Assembly (NCBI GenBank): GCA_934631985.1
Contig: CAKTYE010000006.1
Location: 4,073-68,072, forward strand
DNA length: 64,000 bases
From: an uncultured Clostridia bacterium
GTDB lineage: Bacteria; Bacillota; Clostridia; Christensenellales; Aristaeellaceae
Reading direction: 5' to 3'
Part shown: positions 58,391 to 64,000 of the stretch, one piece after another
How positions within the stretch are numbered: position 1 is the first letter of the stretch
How the letters are laid out: every line of letters begins with the position of its first letter
Notes under the pieces: model-generated
What the model was told of the DNA's origin: nothing
Database searches by the model: none
The model's input: the letters and a program-made list of their open reading frames with translations, nothing else
Position numbers and translations under genes: made by a program

Positions 58391-58437
58391 GACCTCATCC
58401 GCCGCCTGCGGGCGGCACCTTCCCCAGAGGGGAAGGC
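58391..58437 (+). repeat. Intergenic double-hairpin repeat (family C)
   Basis: GACCTCATCCGCCGCCTGCGGGCGGC followed by ACCTTCCCCAGAGGGGAAGG. It is related in layout to family A but with different stems. Confidence 0.6.
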
Positions 58438-58446
58438 GAAGGCGAG

Positions 58447-59157
58447 TTATTCGGCGATGACGGCGATGGCGGAGTAGTTGTCGGCTTCCTGGTCGTAGCG
58501 GGATCTCAGCAGCTTCTCCATCGCGTCCAGCCAGATCTGCGGCTGCTGACCGCCAAGGCTTGCCATTTCCCCCTCCAGCACCCACTCCCAGAAACCGTCT
58601 GTGCAAAGCAGAAAGCGGTCTCCGCGCTGTGCGCGCCCGTGGAAGGTGGTCACCTGCAGGTCGTCCCGATAGCCCATGGCACGGGTCAGCAGATTGCGGC
58701 TGCTGTGTCCGCGCACCTGCTCGGGGGTGATTTCGCCGCTGGCGACCATGCACTGGGACATACTGTGATCCTCGCTTTGGTAAAGAATGCGCCCATCGCG
58801 GAACCAGTATATGCGCGTATCGCCCACATGCGCGAAATGAACGCCTGCGCCATTAGTGCGCAGGCAGGCCAGCGTGGTCATCATGCGGTTGTTGGAGGCA
58901 AGCTGCTGCCTGCGAATGTCTGCGTTCACGGCCTGAAAGCTGGCTTCCAGGCGCTTGTCTGTCACGGGCCATACACCGGAAAGCGCCTGTACGGCTTGCT
59001 TCACCGCAAGGCCAGAGGCCCAGTCCCCCGCCCCCTGACCGCCCAGACCGTCTGCCAGCACGGCGCAGATACCGTAGCAGCCGGTGCGCACGTTCAGCGC
59101 ATCCTCATTCACATCCCGGCGACCGATGTTGGTCAGGGCAGCATATTGGTATTTCAT
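58447..59157 (-). CDS. PP2C-type protein phosphatase, soluble
   Basis: A 236-residue PPM/PP2C serine/threonine phosphatase. Metal-binding motifs: RRDVNEDALNV, CAVLADGLGGQGAGDWAS, FAHVGDTRIYWFRDG, FLLCTDGFWEW and EADNYSAIAVI. No membrane segment. It would remove phosphates placed by the kinase of the same operon. It is the last gene of the operon. A GTG directly before the ATG is an alternative start with better spacing to AAAGG. Confidence 0.92.
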   Translation of the reverse strand: MKYQYAALTNIGRRDVNEDALNVRTGCYGICAVLADGLGGQGAGDWASGLAVKQAVQALSGVWPVTDKRLEASFQAVNADIRRQQLASNNRMMTTLACLRTNGAGVHFAHVGDTRIYWFRDGRILYQSEDHSMSQCMVASGEITPEQVRGHSSRNLLTRAMGYRDDLQVTTFHGRAQRGDRFLLCTDGFWEWVLEGEMASLGGQQPQIWLDAMEKLLRSRYDQEADNYSAIAVIAE

Positions 59158-59197
59158 CACACGTTCTACCTTTCCCCGCATGCGGCAGGCGGATTTG

Positions 59198-59680
59198 TCA
59201 CGCTTTCAAGCGCACGGCAAAGGTCTCTCCGCCGCTGCCCAGGCTGAAGGTCTCCCCCTCGCGCAGGGTGCGGCTCAAGCCGCTGCCGAGCTGGTCGCTG
59301 TTGATAAAGGTGCCGCAGGACGCGCCCAGATCGGTCACCCGCACCGAGCCGGGCATGGCAGGCTCCACCGCGCAGTGGATGGCGCTGACGCCCGCAGCGT
59401 GGTGCGAAAACACCACGCTGCATCGTTCAGGGTCGCGGCCCAACACCAGCCGTGCGGTCACGGGAATTTCCGCGCCTGCCAATTCCCCGGAAAGGCCCAC
59501 GATCACCATGGGGCCTTTCCGGGAGTCTGGCAGGGGAACATCGGGCAAGGGGCGCGTTTTCAATTTATCCGTGTTGTCTTCCCTGCGGGCAGGCCGCGGC
59601 GTTTTGCTGAAGTGCAGGCCAAGAAGCACCCCTGCGCCAATGCAGGCCGCGGCAAGAAGCAGGATCACATACCAGGGCAT
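59198..59680 (-). CDS. Membrane-anchored FHA domain protein
   Basis: A 160-residue protein with one N-terminal helix (WYVILLLAAACIGAGVLLGL), a basic linker and a cytosolic FHA domain (LVLGRDPERCSVVFSHHAAG, then DLGASCGTFINSDQLG). The usual SxxH is ISAIHC-like (VSAIHC). It would recruit phosphothreonine proteins to the membrane. It sits between two phosphatase genes with gaps of 30-40 nt. Confidence 0.88.
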   Translation of the reverse strand: MPWYVILLLAAACIGAGVLLGLHFSKTPRPARREDNTDKLKTRPLPDVPLPDSRKGPMVIVGLSGELAGAEIPVTARLVLGRDPERCSVVFSHHAAGVSAIHCAVEPAMPGSVRVTDLGASCGTFINSDQLGSGLSRTLREGETFSLGSGGETFAVRLKA

Positions 59681-59710
59681 TTTCTTCCCCTCCCGAACGT
59701 TTGTGCTGCC

Positions 59711-60793
59711 TTACGCGATCTCCAGGATCAGCGCGGTAAAGTTATCCTGATGGGGCTTGCTCTGCCCAAGGATCAGCTTTTCAAGGGCCTCGGCGGCGGT
59801 CACCGCGTCGTTTTCCAGCAGGCGGGCCAGCAGCGTGTCATCTAATGTACCGAATACGCCGTCGGTCATCATCAGCAGCTTGTCCCCATGCAGCAGACGA
59901 ATGGGGGCGGTGGGAAAGTCCACCAGCACCTCGCCCGCCTTGCCTACATAGCTGGTCAGCGCCGTGGCGTTGGGGTTATCCTGCTGCCAGTCGCCCACGC
60001 CTGCGCACGCCTGCTGACGAAGCTGGCGGGCAAAGGTATGATCCCGGTTCAGCGTCAGCAGTGCACCGCTGCGCCACAGGGCAATGCGGCTGTCGCCGAT
60101 GGCTGCGTAGTCCAGCCACTCGCCCCGCACCTCCGCCATGACCAGCGTGGAGCCAGCCCCCGCCTCGGCAAACTGCCGATGGGCCAGGGCCAGCGCTTTG
60201 CCGCACAGCTCGGTCAGCACCTGGGCAGAGCTGCCCTGCGCCGTGCTGTAGGCCGCCAGCGTGGCGCGTACCAGCGCCTGCGAAAGTGCGCCGCTGTTGT
60301 TCATGCCGCCCATGCCGTCCGCCAGCACGGCAAGCACGCCCTTGCTGGCGGCTTCCGTCAGGGGAGATACGCCGAAAGCGTCCTGCTGGCTGGCACGGCT
60401 GCCGATGTGATGCACGTTGCCCACCAGCGCAACATGGGGCGGCGCGAGGGTCAGGGTCTCCGGGGCAGCGGATACGGTCTGCTGCTTCGGCTTCTTCCGT
60501 GTAAGCAGCACAATGAGCAGCGTTATGCCTGCGCCCAGCAACAGGCCGATCAACCCCAGCAGCCATGCGTCCACCGTGAAGGGCGCTGCGGCCGGGACCG
60601 CCGTCACATCCGTGATGGGCAGCGAGGTAGCCTGCTGCATGCCGCCGGGGGCAAGCAGGTCGGTGAAAGTAGCAGGCAGAGAGGTCGTCTCCGGGAGAAG
60701 CGTAGGAAGGCTCGTCTCCGCCAGGACGCCGCGGGGCGCAAGCAGCGCAGTTCCCAGCAGCAGGGCGCGGAGCGCGTGTCGCTTACCGATCAT
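59711..60793 (-). CDS. Membrane-anchored PP2C-type protein phosphatase
   Basis: A 360-residue protein with a signal-like N-terminus (MIGKRHALRALLLGTALLAP), a ~50-residue Thr/Leu/Pro-rich outside segment, and a membrane helix near 80-100. The rest is a cytosolic PP2C domain: ASQQDAFGVS, LAVLADGMGGMNNSG, YAAIGDSRIALWRSG, LLMMTDGVFGTL and HQDNFTALIL. The start is set by AAGGAGG 8 nt upstream. Two membrane passes would keep catalysis inside while showing a short segment outside. It is the operon partner of the kinase and FHA proteins. Confidence 0.9.
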   Translation of the reverse strand: MIGKRHALRALLLGTALLAPRGVLAETSLPTLLPETTSLPATFTDLLAPGGMQQATSLPITDVTAVPAAAPFTVDAWLLGLIGLLLGAGITLLIVLLTRKKPKQQTVSAAPETLTLAPPHVALVGNVHHIGSRASQQDAFGVSPLTEAASKGVLAVLADGMGGMNNSGALSQALVRATLAAYSTAQGSSAQVLTELCGKALALAHRQFAEAGAGSTLVMAEVRGEWLDYAAIGDSRIALWRSGALLTLNRDHTFARQLRQQACAGVGDWQQDNPNATALTSYVGKAGEVLVDFPTAPIRLLHGDKLLMMTDGVFGTLDDTLLARLLENDAVTAAEALEKLILGQSKPHQDNFTALILEIA

Positions 60794-60806
60794 GAGCGCT
60801 TCCTCC

Positions 60807-61373
60807 TTACTCCTCTGCCCAGTTCCAGTCAAAGTCCGGGCCGCTCAGGGGGACGAACATCAGCTTGGTCTTGCCCAGCTCCAGCCGATCCCCGTGCTTC
60901 AGGGGCGAGGTTGCCAACAGGGGCATGCCGTTCAGGCGCACGATGGAGCGTCCGCCCATGAAGCCGCAGAAGAAGCTGCGGGAATTTGCATCGTAGGTGA
61001 CCACCACGGGGCTGTCCCGGGAGATGGCAGGGTCCTCGGGGATGCAGATGTCCATCTGCGCGCTGCGGCCCAGGTAGTTGTTTTCCTTGTGGATCTCATA
61101 GGAGTGACCCATGGCAGGGCCTTCGATGCACACCAGCCAGCCCACCACGGGGCGAATTTTCTGCACCATGTCCAGAGGCATGGTCTCGCCGCCTGCGATC
61201 GGCACGGTGACCCCAAGGTCGGTGGCCTGCGCGGGCTGGGTCTCGCCCAGGTCGCCCGCGGCAAGCACATGGGGCTGGGTGCTGACCTGTGCGCTGCCCG
61301 TGCCGCAGTAGGGGCAGGACTGATACCGTTCCGCATCGTAAAAGTGACCGGCACTGCATTGCTTCATTTCCAT
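60807..61373 (-). CDS. Zinc-ribbon FHA domain protein
   Basis: A 188-residue soluble protein. The N-terminus MEMKQCSAGHFYDAERYQSC with CPYCGTG forms a zinc ribbon. A linker with TQPAQATDLGVTVP (Thr-rich, a possible phospho-acceptor) follows, then an FHA domain (about 80-188: YLGRSAQMDICIPEDPAISR). AAGGAGG lies 9 nt before the ATG. The kinase upstream carries a similar N-terminal ribbon, suggesting a shared partner. It begins the second half of the operon, behind its own extended -10 promoter. Confidence 0.88.
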   Translation of the reverse strand: MEMKQCSAGHFYDAERYQSCPYCGTGSAQVSTQPHVLAAGDLGETQPAQATDLGVTVPIAGGETMPLDMVQKIRPVVGWLVCIEGPAMGHSYEIHKENNYLGRSAQMDICIPEDPAISRDSPVVVTYDANSRSFFCGFMGGRSIVRLNGMPLLATSPLKHGDRLELGKTKLMFVPLSGPDFDWNWAEE

Positions 61374-61460
61374 GATGGATAGCCTCCTTCGTTCCTCCAT
61401 AAGTGGAGTGATCTATCAGTTTTTGAAGATACGGTTGTACGCTTTGCTTATTCCGGGTGC

Positions 61461-61469
61461 ATTATAGCA
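61461..61469 (-). promoter_or_regulatory. Internal promoter before the FHA/phosphatase genes
   Basis: Extended -10 TGC-TATAAT on the minus strand in the 130-nt gap behind the kinase gene; no clear -35. Confidence 0.55.
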
Positions 61470-61506
61470 CGGGGCGCAGGCGGCTTTTTCAGTGGGATTC
61501 CACCCA

Positions 61507-62757
61507 TCAGGCGGCATACCACGCGGCAAGCCGCGCAAGGAGCTTTCCACTGCGCTGCAAAAGCGCTGTCAGGGCCTCCTGCTGCTTTGGCATGCTGTCC
61601 AGCCGCTTGATGGCGTCCAGTTCCTGGCAGATGGGGCGGTATTTCCGCGGCGCAAGCCAGCTCAGCAGTTGCGCGGCGCGCTCGGCGGCAAGCAGCCGCT
61701 CCGGCAGCGCAGCAGGTGCAACAGGATCAGGCTGCGGCACAGATTTGGGCTGCGCCGCGCAGGCTGTGCCATACAGCATTTCCGACAGGATGGTGAAGTT
61801 GGTGGGGCGGCGGGTGGGATCCAGCTGAAGCCCCGCCATGATGGCCTGCGCCACCCTGGTCGGCAGCTTGGGACACAGCTTTTCCAAAGGGATCAGGGAG
61901 TCCTGCGCCTGACGCTGCTTTCCGTCCGGCGGCTCCACACCGGTCAGGGCGAAATACAGTGTGCCGCACAGGCCGTATACGTCCGTCCAGGGGCCCTGCC
62001 GCAGCCCGGAGCGCTGTTCCTCCTGCTCCTGCTTGGACACATACTGCTCCGGGGGTGCAAAGCCCGGACGGATGCAGACGGTCTTCGGCTCGCTGAGGTT
62101 ATTCGGGCGGGCGCTGCCAAAGTCGATCAGCACCAGCTCATTCTGCTTATTGATGATAATATTGGCGGGGTTCATGTCCCGGTGCAGCACCTGATGCTCA
62201 TGCAGGTCGATCATGTCCTGTAAAAAGGGACGCAGCAGGTCCAGCAGCTGCATGGGCGGCATCGGCCCACGGGTACGCACACGCTTCTCAATGGTCTCGC
62301 CGTCAATGAAGTCCATGACCAGATAGGCCGTGTTGTTAGCCTCGAAGGTATCCAGCACATGCACCACCGAGGCGCACTGCCCCAGCTTGCTGAGGGTATT
62401 GTATTCTCGCAGAAAGGCTGAGCGCCATTCCAGAAAAATATCATTGCAGTCCGCCTTGGCGTAGACGTAATCATTCGGCATGCGCTGGGCGAATTTATGG
62501 GGAAAATATTCTTTGATGGCGACCACCGTACCCAGCCGGGGCTTCAGGCTAGTCAGCTTCAGCGCCCGATAGGTCACGCCGAAGCCGCCGCCGCCCAGGG
62601 CGGCCCCCAGCAGGTATCGCCTGTTCAGAATGGTCTCCGGGGGCAGGGGCGCTGCCAGCCGGGGACGATTCGCCGGTTCGGTTTCGCCGCCGCAGGCCGG
62701 GCAGCGGTCCTGGTCGGTCACGGTCATGCAATGGATGCAGCAGCGCTGTTCGCTCAT
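61507..62757 (-). CDS. Eukaryotic-type serine/threonine protein kinase with zinc ribbon
   Basis: A 416-residue soluble kinase. N-terminal ribbon CCIHC and CPACGG (residues 6-23). The kinase domain (about 45-320) has the glycine loop LGGGGFGVTYRA, VAIKEYF (ATP lysine), catalytic loop HRDMNPANIIIN (near 191) and the metal motif IDFGSAR (near 211), with PGFAPPEQY as the substrate-side segment. No membrane helix or PASTA repeats, unlike PknB/PrkC. The C-terminal ~90 residues are helical. Its ATG overlaps the stop of the upstream XRE-like gene. It is the presumed source of phosphothreonine read by the FHA proteins nearby. Confidence 0.93.
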   Translation of the reverse strand: MSEQRCCIHCMTVTDQDRCPACGGETEPANRPRLAAPLPPETILNRRYLLGAALGGGGFGVTYRALKLTSLKPRLGTVVAIKEYFPHKFAQRMPNDYVYAKADCNDIFLEWRSAFLREYNTLSKLGQCASVVHVLDTFEANNTAYLVMDFIDGETIEKRVRTRGPMPPMQLLDLLRPFLQDMIDLHEHQVLHRDMNPANIIINKQNELVLIDFGSARPNNLSEPKTVCIRPGFAPPEQYVSKQEQEEQRSGLRQGPWTDVYGLCGTLYFALTGVEPPDGKQRQAQDSLIPLEKLCPKLPTRVAQAIMAGLQLDPTRRPTNFTILSEMLYGTACAAQPKSVPQPDPVAPAALPERLLAAERAAQLLSWLAPRKYRPICQELDAIKRLDSMPKQQEALTALLQRSGKLLARLAAWYAA

Positions 62758-63830
62758 GCGGGATCCCCTCCAATGCCGTCGTTTTGCTCCGTTTCCTTCA
62801 GCACGGCCTGCAGCCGCTCGTTGCTGTCGGATTCATCGTTGTGGTACATGCAGTAGAGCATCAGCCAGTCGAACACGTTGCGGGGGTCCAGCTGGCTGTA
62901 GCCGCAGTCATCCAGCATGCTGTTCACCCGGCGGTAGCGGTCGTCAAACAGTGTCCGCGCGTCGTCGCTGATGCTGAGGTCGGGGGCTGCGCCGTCGGTG
63001 ATGAGAAACAGCAGAATCAGCACCTTACGCGGTACATCCAGTCGGCGGTTGGCAATCTGCGACAGGGTCTTTTCATCGGGCCAGTGCTTTTTCAGAGACT
63101 TTGCCAGCACGCTTCCCTCCAGCGAGCGGGGCAGGTTCAGGTACATCTGCACGATTTCCCGCACGCTGTAGGGGCGTTCCGGCACGTCGTCAAACACGTC
63201 CGGGGGCTTGATCAGCACGTCCATGTACTCCTGAAAATAGGCGTAGGCGGTGTTGTGCATGCGGCCCAGGTTCAGCCGATGCTCCGTCACAAACCTGACG
63301 AAGGCCTCCTCCCCACGCACGGAGGAAAACTCATTTTCCACCATGTGGGTTTTGCCGCCGTTGCCCGTTTCAATGGCGCGGATGCGTCCGATCAACCGCA
63401 GGGCTTCATGATACCCCAATCCGTTGCGCAGGGCGTAGAGATAGGCCAGCTCCACCGGGTTGCGCTGGTGCAGGCAACCGCCGCCTGCGCAGGCGAGGAA
63501 GTTCTGCGCCGCTTCCTCGCGCATGTGCAGGGCAAACACAATGCGCACAAGCTGCTCCCGGCTTTCCGGGGCGATGCTCCCGGTGAACCAGGCGGACACC
63601 TTGCGGCGGATGGAGGCGGGGGCAGGTTCGCCGAACATGCCCTGCAGCTGCTGACACAGGGTTTCTTTCAGGGCCTGCGGGTCCTGGATGCCGGAATAGC
63701 TGGCAAGCAGTTCGGGAAAAGTGGGGACATGGATACCGCGTTCCAGATAGATGCGGGCAAATTCCGCGTTGCGGGACAGGCGGATGATCCGTTCCACCTC
63801 GCCCTCGGGCAGTGGGATTGGGCTGGGCAT
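62754..63830 (-). CDS. Helical protein with XRE-like DNA-binding character, operon leader
   Basis: A 358-residue, all-helical cytosolic protein of no certain family. Residues ~55-150 (LKETLCQQLQGMFGEP to ELAYLYALRNGLGYHEALRLI) recall the XRE-type proteins whose helix-turn-helix is followed by a lipoprotein-like helical bundle, including the AGGGCLHQRNPVELAYLYAL pattern. A second HTH-like stretch is SQIANRRLDVPRKVLILLFL. It is translationally coupled to the kinase gene, so it could be its substrate or adaptor. GAAGG precedes the ATG. The DNA-binding idea is inference from pattern alone. Confidence 0.6.
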   Translation of the reverse strand: MPSPIPLPEGEVERIIRLSRNAEFARIYLERGIHVPTFPELLASYSGIQDPQALKETLCQQLQGMFGEPAPASIRRKVSAWFTGSIAPESREQLVRIVFALHMREEAAQNFLACAGGGCLHQRNPVELAYLYALRNGLGYHEALRLIGRIRAIETGNGGKTHMVENEFSSVRGEEAFVRFVTEHRLNLGRMHNTAYAYFQEYMDVLIKPPDVFDDVPERPYSVREIVQMYLNLPRSLEGSVLAKSLKKHWPDEKTLSQIANRRLDVPRKVLILLFLITDGAAPDLSISDDARTLFDDRYRRVNSMLDDCGYSQLDPRNVFDWLMLYCMYHNDESDSNERLQAVLKETEQNDGIGGDPA

Positions 63831-63853
63831 ATGACACCTTCTTTACGGAATAT

Positions 63854-63992
63854 CGTCAAAGTGGCTGCGGCCACTTTGACGAGAGAGGCTTTCCAGCTTG
63901 CGGCGACCAGAGGATCGCCGCAAGCTGCAAGGAATCGATTTTGCTTTGCAAAATCGACAACCCGCGAACCCGGCAAAGCCGGGTTACACGAT
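63854..63992 (-). repeat. Four-hairpin structured repeat, copy 2 (family D)
   Basis: Reverse-strand copy of 11232-11375 with the same four stem-loops. The third stem is CAGCTTGCGGCGA/TCGCCGCAAGCTG with the identical TCCTCTGG loop, and the fourth is GTCAAAGTGGC/GCCACTTTGAC. It lies directly upstream of the kinase operon. Confidence 0.85.
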
Positions 63993-64000
63993 TTCAGTCC

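Noticed and set aside
56843..63830. Type VI or type VII secretion locus
   Set aside because: Kinase, phosphatase and FHA genes occur in such loci, but no sheath, TssM/TssK, EssC or WXG100-type gene is seen in the window.

Overview
The window reads as a chromosomal segment of a high-GC, Gram-positive-type anaerobe of the Clostridia (Bacillota), most likely a gut lineage. Three things support this: the conserved order rpmH-rnpA-yidD-yidC-jag, the division operon yggS-sepF-yggT-ylmH-divIVA, and consistent strong Shine-Dalgarno sites with vegetative TTGACA/TATAAT-type promoters. The genus cannot be fixed from sequence alone. No rRNA, tRNA, intact insertion sequence or prophage was recognised.

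Left part (1-12.8 kb): a Trk potassium uptake pair (trkA and the start of trkH); a GH2 beta-galactosidase with its own promoter; and the wreck of a type I-E CRISPR-Cas locus. The wreck holds a four-repeat array, a fragment resembling the end of a DnaQ-type exonuclease, an intact cas6e, a cas5e with an internal deletion, and further decayed repeats. Envelope-sugar genes follow (polyprenyl-phosphate sugar transferase, nucleotidyltransferase, galE), then a PNPOx-fold protein and a membrane diguanylate cyclase. lacZ, galE and the galM further on form a dispersed galactose set.

Middle (12.8-31 kb): galM, an ATC-hydrolase-like gene, a ZnuA-type metal-binding lipoprotein or secreted protein, two unrecognised genes, trpS, a DUF1848 protein, a MATE exporter, then a VanY / pyruvyltransferase-like / MFS operon, a metallo-beta-lactamase-GNAT fusion, and the rpmH-jag membrane-insertion cluster. 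dnaA and oriC are not next to rpmH here.

Right-middle (31-50 kb): a secreted two-FMN-domain flavoprotein reductase, small proteins, a DEAD-box helicase, a phosphonate-synthesis pair (a three-domain nucleotidyltransferase-cytidylyltransferase-PEP mutase, then phosphonopyruvate decarboxylase), a second MATE exporter, a second diguanylate cyclase, RecD2, acetyltransferases, aspartokinase and a TSUP transporter.

Right end (50-64 kb): an RsbW-like/sigma-B-type pair; the division operon, whose SepF carries glutamine/tyrosine-rich tandem repeats; and a phosphorylation-signalling block. That block holds an unusual extracellular-protease/transmembrane/FHA protein and, divergently arranged, an operon of an XRE-like protein, a Ser/Thr kinase, two FHA proteins and two PP2C phosphatases.

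Intergenic DNA is rich in structured repeats of several families. Two are the most novel-looking signals. One is a ~140-bp element of four hairpins present at both ends of the window in opposite orientation, with compensatory stem changes. The other is a ~165-bp TA-flanked inverted-repeat element in two copies, one of which supplies the stop codon of a transporter gene.
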